DNA of 42,437 bases from Actinomycetota bacterium (GTDB taxonomy: Bacteria > Actinomycetota > Actinomycetes > S36-B12 > UBA5976), in NCBI GenBank assembly GCA_009885745.1, contig VFKC01000099.1, forward strand, positions 1-42,437, given 5' to 3'. Shown one piece after another: positions 1 to 10,269 of the stretch (position 1 is its first letter; each line of letters starts with the position of its first letter). The position numbers were made by a program, and so were the translations under genes. The notes below the pieces were generated by a model, which ran no database searches, was not told the origin of the DNA, and saw nothing but the letters and a program-made list of their open reading frames with translations.

Positions 1-62
1 TATGCGTGCTGTTTTTTGTTGTGCTGGCATTTATCAACTAGGGATCTAGTTAGTCGCAACTT

Positions 63-1610
63 TTAGTCGGCTTGCCGTATCGGCCGTTGAATCAACTGCC
101 AACCATCTTTTCCAGTCACCCTTGGCCAGTTGTTAGTACAACTCGCCTGTTGCTGGTTCTCATTCCTAACAATCCAACTAATGTTTCTGGCCCAATCTGC
201 GGTGCAAAACAGTTCAGGATTTATTTCAAACGCTTGGACTTGATCAATCCGTGTCCACCAATTGACTAAATCTTTGCCCTTATAAGGGGGAGATTTCCGG
301 TCAACATAAATTGGATATCCCGCATTTAGGCGAAGGTTTTCATTCTCTAATGGGATTAACCCCAAGCCGATTGGCATGGCGCTGTCGACTAACTGAGTCG
401 CTGGATCAGTCACTATTGGTGACTTGGATTGCAAAGTTTGAGATGTTCCAAAAATTGCAATCACAAGGCTGACAAAGATTGCCATTGGAAGCACAATCTT
501 TGTGGGACCAACTATTTTGATTAACACATCTCTTAGCCACACAGAAATTACTACAGCTGTTGCTACGCAAATCAATGGAATAAAAATAACGCTAATACGC
601 CAAGGGAAAAGTAAGGCGAGCCATGAAAGTTTTGTAACATAGACAATAAATACGCACGTCATACTTACGGTAAAGACTGAGCCAAACCAGGTTGCGAGCC
701 ATTTTCCATTTGGCAATCTTGAAATTGCCCAGATACCGATCACGGTTAATCCGATTAGCCGTAATTCTGTTGTCAGTGGCCAATGACTCCAGAGAGTGTG
801 ATGTGGAATTCGTTCAAAAGCAAAACGGTAAAGCGCTTGAGATTGGCCGTCAGAATCACTAACTACCCCGCCACCAAATGATGAAAACAGTGACGGATTA
901 GTAGCAACCGATGCAACTAATGCTGAGGCAAAAATCAATAAGTACTGTTTTATCCGGATCAGGCCCAAACCAGAGAATAGGTCTGCTACCAGCGCCGCAC
1001 CCACAGCGATTGAACAAGCAATTAAGTACGTAGGGTGCAAGATACTGGCTAAAACCATCAAACTAACGGGCGCTAGAAATGTAGATGACCTAATGGGCGC
1101 CTTGATTTTTAGGGCGTGAAATAGCAGTGGAAATGCGATGAATAACAAGCTTCCTGCTTGCGAAGGCTGAAAGAATCCTGGCTTATTTATCACCGCTTGA
1201 GTGCCTAGTCCTGCAAAAAACGAGATTCTCTCAATATGCGGCAGCGCAACTAAAGAAGATCCAACCATGATTGTTGACACGATTGGGACAACCCTGCTTC
1301 TTGATGGATTAATCAAGCACGCAAAAGTGTAGATACCAAAGATGGCGAAAAACGTGCAAATGAATGCCGCAACCTGAAGTCCCCGATAACTACCAAGATT
1401 AAATATGGCGTTCGCAATCGAGGTAAAAATTGGATACGGATCTGCCGTGGACGATAAAGGGTCGGCTAATAACCGTCGGTTCGTTTTTTGCACAACAAAG
1501 AACAGGTACTGATTCTGATTGCTGTAAAAAGGGAAAGTGTATGTCAGGCCCGCGGACAGAAGTAAGCAGACAACTATGCCTACCTTGCTTTTGGCAATTC
1601 TATTTACCAT
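63..1610 (-). CDS. Multi-pass integral membrane protein, possibly GT-C/DUF6798-like
   Basis: 515-aa ORF with many hydrophobic segments; N-terminal NQNQYLFFVVQK...TADPYPIFT resembles the start of polytopic DUF6798-type proteins (from memory). Confidence 0.6.
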   Translation of the reverse strand: MVNRIAKSKVGIVVCLLLSAGLTYTFPFYSNQNQYLFFVVQKTNRRLLADPLSSTADPYPIFTSIANAIFNLGSYRGLQVAAFICTFFAIFGIYTFACLINPSRSRVVPIVSTIMVGSSLVALPHIERISFFAGLGTQAVINKPGFFQPSQAGSLLFIAFPLLFHALKIKAPIRSSTFLAPVSLMVLASILHPTYLIACSIAVGAALVADLFSGLGLIRIKQYLLIFASALVASVATNPSLFSSFGGGVVSDSDGQSQALYRFAFERIPHHTLWSHWPLTTELRLIGLTVIGIWAISRLPNGKWLATWFGSVFTVSMTCVFIVYVTKLSWLALLFPWRISVIFIPLICVATAVVISVWLRDVLIKIVGPTKIVLPMAIFVSLVIAIFGTSQTLQSKSPIVTDPATQLVDSAMPIGLGLIPLENENLRLNAGYPIYVDRKSPPYKGKDLVNWWTRIDQVQAFEINPELFCTADWARNISWIVRNENQQQASCTNNWPRVTGKDGWQLIQRPIRQAD

Positions 1611-1684
1611 TTGAGCGCTACAGTCTTTTGCGAATCCAAATGTGAATTACTCGGGTTTTGGCCAATTAGCATTTCTAAAGAATA

Positions 1685-1701
1685 ACTCACAGCCAGTGAG
1701 T
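1685..1701 (-). terminator. Possible weak hairpin terminator after the DUF6629-like gene
   Basis: ACTCAC-AGCCA-GTGAGT inverted repeat just past the stop at 1713, followed on the minus strand by TATTCTTT. Confidence 0.35.
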
Positions 1702-1712
1702 ATTTTGATTGA

Positions 1713-2414
1713 TTACTGCTCTAATGAATCTGCGCTAATTGGTGCACGGTCCATAGAAGTCTGCAAAATTGATGCCTGTTTTGCTTCGGGTGAACGGATA
1801 AACCAAGAGATAAAACCACTAGTGCAAGCAGCCCAAAAGCACCACAATGACGGCAGGCTGTGGCTTAATCGATAACTTAAGAATGCGACGGCAAGGACAT
1901 TTAACATCCCCCAGTAAAACAGTGGTTTGCTACCTGATAGCAGCATGGCACCACAAGTGACAACGATATACAAAACACTCACTTGAAATGGCACACCTTC
2001 CACATGAAAATCAATGTATCGCTCGCCTGCCACTACGCTACTTTTTCCAGCAGCAATGTTTTGCCAGAAAATACCGCCGACCAATAAGCCCGTCAAGCTC
2101 AAAATAGCTAGGGAAAATCTGCGCCAACCCGGTGGTTCAATTAACCAAGTAGCAATGGGCACAATTATCGGCAGCCCTACAAATGCGATATAGATATACA
2201 TGTCAGTCGCAACGGATTCCACACTATTTGAGACATCCCCATTTTGACCTAACCAAACAAATGCTGAGGTGAATGTATGGATTGCGAAAAGTGTGGGCAG
2301 AACAGCAATCGGCAAGGTGCGGATATTGGGATTGTTGCGCAAGGCATCAAAAGCAAAAATTGATATCGCGGTACCGGCTACAAGATCTACTTGCGGAGAT
2401 AGGCACATTTGCAA
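1713..2414 (-). CDS. DUF6629-like membrane protein
   Basis: 233 aa, about 7 TM segments, N-terminal MCLSPQVDLVAGTAI typical of the DUF6629 family. Confidence 0.6.
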   Translation of the reverse strand: MQMCLSPQVDLVAGTAISIFAFDALRNNPNIRTLPIAVLPTLFAIHTFTSAFVWLGQNGDVSNSVESVATDMYIYIAFVGLPIIVPIATWLIEPPGWRRFSLAILSLTGLLVGGIFWQNIAAGKSSVVAGERYIDFHVEGVPFQVSVLYIVVTCGAMLLSGSKPLFYWGMLNVLAVAFLSYRLSHSLPSLWCFWAACTSGFISWFIRSPEAKQASILQTSMDRAPISADSLEQ

Positions 2415-2595
2415 GCTCCCTCAGTAAGTCTTCTCGGTAAGAACTTTTAGCACTGAAACTGGATGGATATTTCAGTGTCACATGCTTTTATTAAAATTGT
2501 GGCTGTCTTTGATAATTGCCCAATGACTAGTTATTTATAGCCACATAGGCTTTAACTACGGTAAATTTTGGCAACGCAAGTAACATAGACATGTA

Positions 2596-3336
2596 ATGAG
2601 AGGTTGGGGAAACGCAATGGGTTTGCTCGAAAACTTTGAAGAACGACTGGGCAAAATTGTTAATGGCTCCTTCTCAAAAGCCTTCAAATCGCAAGTGCAA
2701 CCGGTGGAACTTGCCGCAGCCCTACAAGGGGAAATTGATAATCGAGTTACAAGCATTAGCGGCGCGCAAATTGCCCCCAACATCTTCATATTCGGTCTGG
2801 CACGACAAGACTTTGAGCGACTATCTGGTTACTTCAGCGCGTTAGCCAGTGAGCTTGGCGACATTGCTATTAAGTACTGCATAGAGCAGCGTTACACCCC
2901 AGTTGATCGTCCTGATATTTCATTCGTGCTGGAAAGTTCACTCAATACTGGTGATTTCCGGATAAAAAGCACCTCGGGTCAAGTTTCCAGTGCTGGCTTA
3001 AACGAGTTAACGCCCACTCCGCAGGTCCCGCTGGCACCAATTCCGGTTATGACTGAATCAGTTTCACCGCACCTACGAACTATTGAGGGTGACGATTATC
3101 CGCTCATCCGATCGGTGACAAACATTGGTCGAGGCGGTGATGCTGATATCCAGGTAAACGATTCTGGTGTGAGTCGTATTCATTGCAGCATTGTTTTAGG
3201 TAGCGAAGTGCTAATCCGCGATCACGGCTCTACCAACGGAACATTAGTTGACGGCAATCGAATTACCGAAGCTGTTCTGCATGACGGCTCAATCATCAAA
3301 GTTGGTAACACAATTTTGACTTACGCGAGTCGGTAG
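2596..3336 (+). CDS. fhaA: FhaA-like protein (DUF3662 + FHA domain)
   Basis: N-terminal GLLENFEERLGKIVNGSFSKAFKSQVQPVELA and C-terminal FHA motif GRGGDADIQVNDSGVSRIHC...DHGSTNGT; likely start is the internal ATG at about 2617. Confidence 0.9.
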   Translation: MRGWGNAMGLLENFEERLGKIVNGSFSKAFKSQVQPVELAAALQGEIDNRVTSISGAQIAPNIFIFGLARQDFERLSGYFSALASELGDIAIKYCIEQRYTPVDRPDISFVLESSLNTGDFRIKSTSGQVSSAGLNELTPTPQVPLAPIPVMTESVSPHLRTIEGDDYPLIRSVTNIGRGGDADIQVNDSGVSRIHCSIVLGSEVLIRDHGSTNGTLVDGNRITEAVLHDGSIIKVGNTILTYASR

Positions 3337-3339
3337 CCT

Positions 3340-3810
3340 ATGTCTGAACTGCTTTTGAATGTTCTAAGAATAGGTTTTCTCCTAGTTTTGTGGTGGTTTG
3401 TACTCTCAGTTATTTCTGTCTTGCGCCGTGACTTGCAAGCGCCACGTGACGCCAAACCATTAACACCAGCAAGAACTACACGCCGTCCTAGCCCGCGGCC
3501 AACTTTACGAAGCAAAAAAGCAGCAAGCGGAATCGTTATCACTGAAGGTCCGCTTGCCGGAACTGTAATTCCACTTGGTAATTCCTCAATCACTATCGGT
3601 CGGGCTCCTGATTCAACTGTGGTGCTTGACGATGATTTTGTCAGTACCAATCACGCGCGACTCACGCCCCAAGGGACACATTGGGTGGTTGAAGATCTTG
3701 GTTCAACAAATGGAACTTGGATTGGGGATACAAAAGTTACTGGCCCAACTTTGTTGAAGTCAAAAGCTGTTTTACGAATTGGGCGAACTTCATTGGAATT
3801 GCGATCGTGA
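3340..3810 (+). CDS. fhaB: FHA domain-containing membrane protein FhaB
   Basis: N-terminal TM segment, C-terminal FHA motif IGRAPDSTVVLDDDFVSTNHARL...DLGSTNGTW; located between fhaA and pstP. Confidence 0.88.
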   Translation: MSELLLNVLRIGFLLVLWWFVLSVISVLRRDLQAPRDAKPLTPARTTRRPSPRPTLRSKKAASGIVITEGPLAGTVIPLGNSSITIGRAPDSTVVLDDDFVSTNHARLTPQGTHWVVEDLGSTNGTWIGDTKVTGPTLLKSKAVLRIGRTSLELRS

Positions 3811-5009
3811 CAAGCCTTTCTTTTCGTTATGCAGCCCGCTCTGAAATTGGTCGGGTTCGCAAAAACAATGAGGATGCTGGGTTTGCTTCCCCAAACTTGC
3901 TGATCGTTGCAGATGGCATGGGTGGCCACGAGGCTGGGGAACTTGCTAGTTCCGCCACTGTTGCAACTATCGTTTCCGCCTCCAATGATTCGACTACTGC
4001 TGATGAAGTTTTGGCTTTGTTGGCGGATGCAGTAATTACCTCTGGTGAACACATCGCAGATGTAGTGGCGCAGAATAGTACATTCGCCGGAATGGGTACG
4101 ACATTAACCGCACTTGCCCTACGCGGAGACAGAATTGCAGTGGCACACGTGGGAGACTCACGTGCCTACATTTTGCATGATGGTGAACTTGCCCAAATGA
4201 CCAAAGATCACACTTTTGTTCAGACTCTCGTAGATAGTGGTGAGATTACTAAGGCACAAGCTGCGGTTCATCCACGTAGAAACTTGATGATGAGAGCAAT
4301 TGACGGAGTTAATGCTGTTGAAGTCGACCTTTCGATTCGAGAAGCGCATGTTGGCGATCGGTTCTTACTTTGTAGTGATGGGCTATGTGGAGTAATCGAA
4401 GATGAGGCAATTTTGGAGTGTCTGCAAAATGCCGACTTACCTAGTGCAGTGACTGACCTAATTGATCGCGCTATGGCTAATGGCGGACCAGACAATATCA
4501 CAGTTGTCGTTGCAGAAATTCTTGAAGCTACGGTAGGAACCGATCCAGTGTTAATCGGAGCAGCAAGTGATACCGAAAATCAAGATCGTCTTCCTAAAGT
4601 TGATTTTCCATCTGAAGTAGAAGTTGTTTTGGAAGATGAACTGGTATTTGTTATTCCTAAACGTAGGATTCGTAAGTGGTTGATGCCGATGCTGGCAACC
4701 TTGGCTACCTTTGGCATTTTTTTCGGTTGTGCGCTTTGGTGGCTTTCCGGGCAATGGTATGTGGGTATATCTGGACCAACCCGAGTGGCGGCCATCTTCC
4801 AAGGAATTCCTAGTGGCGGATTTTCTAGGCTCGTTGAAATGACAACGCTGCGCGCTGATTTCCTACCAGAATTTGAACGAAACAAATTACAGGAAACAAT
4901 TGCATCCTCTTCGCTTGAAGAGGCAATCGCACTCATCGAGAGACTGCAGGTTCGAGTCAATGATTGTCTCCAAAACCCAGTAACTCCTGGATGTCCGGCG
5001 CTGTACTAA
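3807..5009 (+). CDS. pstP: PP2C-family Ser/Thr protein phosphatase
   Basis: VADGMGGHEAGELAS, HVGDSRAY, LCSDGLCG and GGPDNITVV motifs; GTG start at 3807 overlaps the fhaB stop (GTGA), so the ORF-track start 3717 is too long; C-terminal TM. Confidence 0.92.
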   Translation: MTSLSFRYAARSEIGRVRKNNEDAGFASPNLLIVADGMGGHEAGELASSATVATIVSASNDSTTADEVLALLADAVITSGEHIADVVAQNSTFAGMGTTLTALALRGDRIAVAHVGDSRAYILHDGELAQMTKDHTFVQTLVDSGEITKAQAAVHPRRNLMMRAIDGVNAVEVDLSIREAHVGDRFLLCSDGLCGVIEDEAILECLQNADLPSAVTDLIDRAMANGGPDNITVVVAEILEATVGTDPVLIGAASDTENQDRLPKVDFPSEVEVVLEDELVFVIPKRRIRKWLMPMLATLATFGIFFGCALWWLSGQWYVGISGPTRVAAIFQGIPSGGFSRLVEMTTLRADFLPEFERNKLQETIASSSLEEAIALIERLQVRVNDCLQNPVTPGCPALY

Positions 5010-6388
5010 TGAGTCAAATTCTTCGTCAATACACAGTCTCCACCAGACGTTCAACTGAGTTAGTTCTACTTGTAGGTGCTTGGCTTGTTGGGGTTTTTGC
5101 CTGGATTTTGGTCGATGCCTCAAGTGATTCGGGTTCACTCGGTGGCTGGAGTGCATTGCTCAGTGCTGGACTTTTACTTTTGTGTGCGCACGCTGTGGTT
5201 CGTTGGCAAGCTCCGTATGCAGATCCGGTGTTACTTCCTTGCGTTGCTTTGTTAAACATGCTTGGTCTGGCAATGATTCACCGATTAGATGCCGCTAATG
5301 CTGCCCGAGCAATCGCAAACGATAGTCCCCAACCAACTCCAGATGTCTACTTGCAATTAACTTGGATGCTTCTTGGGTTGATTCTCTTCAGTCTCATAAT
5401 TGCTCTATTGCGTAATCATCGCAGACTTGCACAATTCACTTTCACAAGTGGCCTCATCGGAATTGTGCTTCTCTTTCTACCCCTTGTACCTGGCGTTGGA
5501 AATGTGGTGAATGGGGGGCGACTGTGGATCAGCATTCTGGGCTTTACTTTTCAACCTGGTGAATTGGCAAAAATCGCTTTAGCAATATTCTTTGCTGGCT
5601 ACCTTGTTGGTAGGCGACACACCTTGGCTCATGTGCGCGGTTCGATTTTGGGCATTGGTGTCCCACGTTTTCGAGATGTTGGACCTCTAATCTTTGTTTG
5701 GTTTGTTGCGCTTTTGGTTCTTGTTTTAGAACACGATTTGGGCACTTCTTTACTTCTATTTGGGCTCTTTACTGTCTTGTTATACGTGGCAACATCACGT
5801 CGCTCATGGGTGGTTATTGGCGCGCTCCTGCTCGGGGTTGGTGGTAGCGCCGCTTACTTCGCATTTGGCCATGTTCGCATTCGCTTCAGCATTTGGCTAG
5901 ATCCGTTCAGTCAAGCAAACGGTGATGGTTTCCAAATTGTGCAGTCCCTTTACGGTTTAGCAAATGGCGGTCTGTTTGGTACTGGTTGGGGTCAGGGGTA
6001 TCCACAACTTGTCCCCTTTGCAAAAACAGATTTCATCACCTCTGCCCTTGGTGAAGAACTTGGTCTTGCCGGGTTGATTGCAATCTTGCTTGTGTACGCA
6101 ATTGTGGTTGAACGGGGAGCCAGAGCGGCAGTTGGCACACGTGACCCATTTGGCAACCTGCTGGCGATTGCACTTACTACGGTCATTGGTCTGCAAGCAT
6201 TTATTGTTATCGGCGGAGTCACTCGCTTAATCCCATTGACTGGTTTGACTACTCCATTTATGTCCTACGGTGGGTCATCTTTGGTGGCCAATTATATTTT
6301 GGTCGCGCTGTTAATTCGCATCTCTAACTCGGCTCGTGCCCCGCAGAATTTTGCACTGGACTTGCCAAAGAGTGAAGTAAACGCATGA
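5009..6388 (+). CDS. rodA: SEDS peptidoglycan glycosyltransferase, RodA/FtsW family
   Basis: FQPGELAKIALAIFFAGYL, EHDLGTSLLLFG, ALGEELGLAG and PLTGLTTPFMSYGGSSL motifs; ATG at 5009 overlaps the pstP stop (TAATG). Confidence 0.9.
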   Translation: MSQILRQYTVSTRRSTELVLLVGAWLVGVFAWILVDASSDSGSLGGWSALLSAGLLLLCAHAVVRWQAPYADPVLLPCVALLNMLGLAMIHRLDAANAARAIANDSPQPTPDVYLQLTWMLLGLILFSLIIALLRNHRRLAQFTFTSGLIGIVLLFLPLVPGVGNVVNGGRLWISILGFTFQPGELAKIALAIFFAGYLVGRRHTLAHVRGSILGIGVPRFRDVGPLIFVWFVALLVLVLEHDLGTSLLLFGLFTVLLYVATSRRSWVVIGALLLGVGGSAAYFAFGHVRIRFSIWLDPFSQANGDGFQIVQSLYGLANGGLFGTGWGQGYPQLVPFAKTDFITSALGEELGLAGLIAILLVYAIVVERGARAAVGTRDPFGNLLAIALTTVIGLQAFIVIGGVTRLIPLTGLTTPFMSYGGSSLVANYILVALLIRISNSARAPQNFALDLPKSEVNA

Positions 6389-7833
6389 TTAGACAAATTA
6401 ATCGCGTCACTGGTGTTTTAATTTTTTTGATTTTGGCCCTGATAGTTAACGTCAGTTACCTTCAGGTATTTAAGGCCAAGGAACTGCGTCAAGCACCCGG
6501 TAATCAGCGGATTCTCTTAAATGAATATTCACGGGCACGTGGCGCTATTTTGGTCGGTTCGGAATCGGTCGCAAAATCCAAATCAACAAGTGACTCACTT
6601 AAGTACCTACGCACCTACCCAAATAAAAGCACGTACGCACCAATAACTGGTTTCTATTCATTGGTTTATGGCGCAACTGGCTTAGAGCAGGTCGAAAATG
6701 ACATTTTAGCTGGCAACGACAGTAGATTTTTTGTAAATCGGCTACAACAACTTTTTGCGAATCGTAAGCCAATGGGTGGAGCAATCCGATTAACTATTAA
6801 TCGCGATGCCCAAACCGTTGCGATGCGAGCTCTAGGTGGTCGAACCGGAGCTGTCGTAGCAATTGATCCTGAGACCGGAGCATTACTGGCACTCGCTAGT
6901 TCGCCATCCTACAATCCAAATCTTTTATCGAGTCACGATGCAACTTCGATTCAGAAAAATTACGAATTGTTGAACAATGATCCAAGGCAGCCGATGTTAA
7001 ATCGTCCATTAGCGATGACTCTGCCGCCTGGATCTACTTTCAAACTAATTACTGCAGCTGCTGCGCTTGAATCCGGGAAATTCACGGCTGCCTCGATAAT
7101 TCCTGGGCCAAAAAGACTCAAGTTTAAGAATTCAACCAAATACTTAAATAACTGGACAGGTAAACAGTGTGGACCAAATGGCAAGACCACACTCAAGAAT
7201 GCTCTGACAATTTCTTGCAACACATCCTTTGCCTGGCTTGGAATGAACCTTGGTCAGGACAAAATATCAGAACAGGCAAAAAAGTTTGGGTTCGAAAATT
7301 CATTCCAAGTACCCATGACTTCAGCAACTAGTCGATTTCCGCAGAATCTTGATGGTGCGCAAACTGCGATGAGTGCAATAGGGCAATTTGATGTTCGCGC
7401 GACTGCGCTACAAATGGCTATGGTCAGTGCTGGTATTGAAAACTCAGGCATTGTAATGAAACCATACCTAGTCGATAAAGTTCTCGGACCTGATCTAGCC
7501 ACGCTGCAGAATGCCACTCCGAGTGCTTTCGGTAGAGCAGTAAGCGAGACTAGTGCAAAAGTTTTACAGGACATGATGGTTGCGGTAGTCAACAACGGTA
7601 CCGGCACAAATGCTCGTATTGCCGGGGTTCGGGTAGGCGGCAAGACTGGCACCGCAGAAACCTCACCGGGATCACCCGCACATGCTTGGTTTGTCGGTTG
7701 GGCTAATGCTGGCGGTAAACATGTAGCCGTTGCAGTAGTTCTAGAAAATGGTGGCGGAGCTACTGAGATCAGTGGCAATGGCTTGGCTGCGCCAATTGCA
7801 GCGAGTGTGATGCGCGCAGTCTTATCCAAGTAG
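6385..7833 (+). CDS. pbpA: Class B penicillin-binding protein PbpA
   Basis: GSTFK, SCN and KTGT transpeptidase motifs; ATGA overlap with rodA. Confidence 0.92.
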   Translation: MIRQINRVTGVLIFLILALIVNVSYLQVFKAKELRQAPGNQRILLNEYSRARGAILVGSESVAKSKSTSDSLKYLRTYPNKSTYAPITGFYSLVYGATGLEQVENDILAGNDSRFFVNRLQQLFANRKPMGGAIRLTINRDAQTVAMRALGGRTGAVVAIDPETGALLALASSPSYNPNLLSSHDATSIQKNYELLNNDPRQPMLNRPLAMTLPPGSTFKLITAAAALESGKFTAASIIPGPKRLKFKNSTKYLNNWTGKQCGPNGKTTLKNALTISCNTSFAWLGMNLGQDKISEQAKKFGFENSFQVPMTSATSRFPQNLDGAQTAMSAIGQFDVRATALQMAMVSAGIENSGIVMKPYLVDKVLGPDLATLQNATPSAFGRAVSETSAKVLQDMMVAVVNNGTGTNARIAGVRVGGKTGTAETSPGSPAHAWFVGWANAGGKHVAVAVVLENGGGATEISGNGLAAPIAASVMRAVLSK

Positions 7834-7891
7834 TGAACAATAGAGGGAAGCGCCCAATTCAAGTCAAGACCAGCATGTACTAGGAGCAAAA

Positions 7892-9631
7892 GTGAGCGAG
7901 TTCACCCAACTTGGTGATCGTTATGACATCGGTCAAGTCGTAGGTCGCGGCGGTATGGCCGAAGTTTACGAAGGAACTGATAGGCGACTCAATAGACGAG
8001 TGGCCATTAAGGTCCTTCGTCCTGATTTGGCGCGTGACCCTATGTTCCAGGAACGCTTTAGGCGAGAAGCACAATCTGCTGCCGGGCTAAATCACCCAAA
8101 CATCGTGGCAATTTATGACACTGGTCAAGACACCATTGTTGATGGCGCGACTGAGGTTCAGGTGCCCTACATCGTGATGGAATTTGTTGATGGGGTAACT
8201 CTGCGTCAAATGCTAGCTCGTGGTCCGCGTATTTTGCCTGAGCGCAGTCTAGAAATTTCTGCAGGTATTTTGGCTGCACTTGATTACGCGCATCGTCATG
8301 GAATTGTCCATAGGGATATCAAACCAGCAAACATCATGATCAACAGCAATGGTGATGCCAAGGTGATGGACTTTGGTATCGCTCGTGCTATGAGCGATGC
8401 AGCAAGTTCAGTCACTGCAACGAGCGCTGTGATGGGTACCGCACAATATCTTTCACCAGAACAAGCACGTGGTGAATTGGTCGATGCACGAAGTGATATT
8501 TATTCAACAGGTTGCGTCTTATTCGAGTTACTAACTGGGGCGGCACCATTTACTGGCGAATCTCCGGTGTCAATCGCCTATCAGCACGTCAACGAAATTC
8601 CGAAGGTACCTTCCCAAGTTGATCCATCAATACCTGCAACACTGGATGCGATTGTTTTACATTCCTTGGCTAAGCAACCAAACAGTCGCTACCAAAGTGC
8701 TGCGGAAATGCGTGCTGATGTTGAACGGGCCATGGCTGGTATGCCAATTATGGCTTCGGTCACCGCACACACAAGCGTCATCCCAGTGACTGCGCAAAAT
8801 CCAGTGAGTGACGACTCGTTACTGCCTTTGGGCGATGGGGATACGCCAAAAAGAAACACCATGAAATGGATTGGAGCTGCGGTTGCATCAATCTTTGCCC
8901 TGGGACTAATTGTCTTTGCCGGTCAGCAACTCTTTGGCTCAGGTATCAGCAAAGTGACTGTACCCAACCTGACAACAAAGACGATTTCGGAAGCAACAAC
9001 TTCACTGGAAAATGTTGCGCTAACACTTGGCACTGAAACACCAATGAATGATGAGAATGCCCCGAAGGGCACAATCATTGGGCAGGATCCAGCTGCGGGC
9101 GAGTTGCTTGAGCAAGGGCAGAAAGTCAATGTCACTGTGTCCAACGGTAAGGAACAAGTCATTGTTCCTGATGTGGTAGATCAATTCACAGTTGATGATG
9201 CTCGGGCTCTTTTGATTGAGGCAAAACTTGTTTTGGGTAAGGTCACTTATGAAGACAGTGACAAGCCCGAGGGAACAGTAACTGGTCAAAGTCCAAAGGC
9301 TTCAGACACTGCTGATGTTGGTAGTCGCGTAAACGTTGTTATTTCAAGTGGCAAGGTTCCAGTTCCATCAATAGTTGGAAAAACCAAGGTTGAAGCAAAC
9401 GCGATTTTGGTTAATGCTGGCTTCAAGGTGCAGGTACTTTATGATTTGGATGAAAATCTTGCAGGTGGAATTGTGCTGGCTCAATCTCCTAGTTCGGGAA
9501 TGGCACTAAAGGGCACCACAGTCACAATCACAGTCAATAAGACAACCGCCACCCCGGCAGCAACGGAATCAGTAACTCCAACTCCAACACTTTCAAGTAC
9601 TCCTAGTGCAACAACGACTCCGGTTCGATAG
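7892..9631 (+). CDS. pknB: Ser/Thr protein kinase PknB with three extracellular PASTA domains
   Basis: GRGGMAEVYEG, VAIKVL, HRDIKPANIM, DFGIA and SPEQA kinase motifs, one TM, three PASTA-type repeats, Thr/Pro-rich tail. Confidence 0.95.
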   Translation: MSEFTQLGDRYDIGQVVGRGGMAEVYEGTDRRLNRRVAIKVLRPDLARDPMFQERFRREAQSAAGLNHPNIVAIYDTGQDTIVDGATEVQVPYIVMEFVDGVTLRQMLARGPRILPERSLEISAGILAALDYAHRHGIVHRDIKPANIMINSNGDAKVMDFGIARAMSDAASSVTATSAVMGTAQYLSPEQARGELVDARSDIYSTGCVLFELLTGAAPFTGESPVSIAYQHVNEIPKVPSQVDPSIPATLDAIVLHSLAKQPNSRYQSAAEMRADVERAMAGMPIMASVTAHTSVIPVTAQNPVSDDSLLPLGDGDTPKRNTMKWIGAAVASIFALGLIVFAGQQLFGSGISKVTVPNLTTKTISEATTSLENVALTLGTETPMNDENAPKGTIIGQDPAAGELLEQGQKVNVTVSNGKEQVIVPDVVDQFTVDDARALLIEAKLVLGKVTYEDSDKPEGTVTGQSPKASDTADVGSRVNVVISSGKVPVPSIVGKTKVEANAILVNAGFKVQVLYDLDENLAGGIVLAQSPSSGMALKGTTVTITVNKTTATPAATESVTPTPTLSSTPSATTTPVR

Positions 9632-9642
9632 GAAGTTTTCCC

Positions 9643-10269
9643 ATGGTGCACATTCTCGTTGTCGATAACTACGACAGCTTTGTTTTCAACTTGGTGCAGT
9701 ATCTTGCCCAGTTGGGTGCGCAAGTTGATGTCCGACGCAACGATCAGGTAACCGTGCAAGAAGCAAGTCAATACGATGGGATCTTACTTTCACCTGGCCC
9801 AGGTAATCCAAGTCAGGCCGGAATCTGCATCACCTTGGTTAAAGAACTAGGTGGAGAGGTACCAATCTTTGGTGTGTGCCTTGGACACCAGTCAATTGCG
9901 GAGGCTTTTGGGGCAACTGTATCTCGGGCTCCTGAGTTGCTCCATGGGAAAACTTCAGAGGTTTTTCACCACAAGCAAGGTGTGCTTGCTCCCTTGAATT
10001 CACCATTTACCGCAACTAGATATCACTCGTTGGCAGTTGAGCGAGATACTGTGCCAGCTGAGCTTGAAATAACTGGTGAAACTGAAAATGGTGTCATCAT
10101 GGCGATTCGACATCGCACTATGGACATTGAAGGTGTGCAATTCCATCCTGAATCAGTGTTAACTGAGGGTGGACACCAGATGCTCGCTGAGTGGCTAGTA
10201 CGGTGTGGCGATGTTAACGCGCGAGCGATGGCTGTTGGGCTCACACCTGTGTTGGGAAAAATTAATTAA
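9643..10269 (+). CDS. pabA: Class I glutamine amidotransferase, anthranilate/aminodeoxychorismate synthase component II
   Basis: DNYDSFVFNLVQYL, LSPGPGNP, GVCLGHQ and FHPES motifs; lies downstream of pknB as trpG does in mycobacteria. Confidence 0.85.
   Translation: MVHILVVDNYDSFVFNLVQYLAQLGAQVDVRRNDQVTVQEASQYDGILLSPGPGNPSQAGICITLVKELGGEVPIFGVCLGHQSIAEAFGATVSRAPELLHGKTSEVFHHKQGVLAPLNSPFTATRYHSLAVERDTVPAELEITGETENGVIMAIRHRTMDIEGVQFHPESVLTEGGHQMLAEWLVRCGDVNARAMAVGLTPVLGKIN

Noticed and set aside
2498-2545. TGTGGCT...AGCCACA pairing across a 34-nt loop upstream of fhaA, considered as a riboswitch
   Set aside because: Seven-bp arms with a long unstructured loop and no known riboswitch motif.
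3717-3806. N-terminal extension of pstP in the ORF track
   Set aside because: Lies inside fhaB; the GTG at 3807 overlapping the fhaB stop gives the expected PP2C N-terminus.
3651-4054. Antisense ORFs of 75-133 aa opposite fhaB/pstP, and similar long minus-strand ORFs such as 7254-7889
   Set aside because: They mirror well-supported coding genes, have no recognisable domains and no ribosome-binding context; shadow ORFs.
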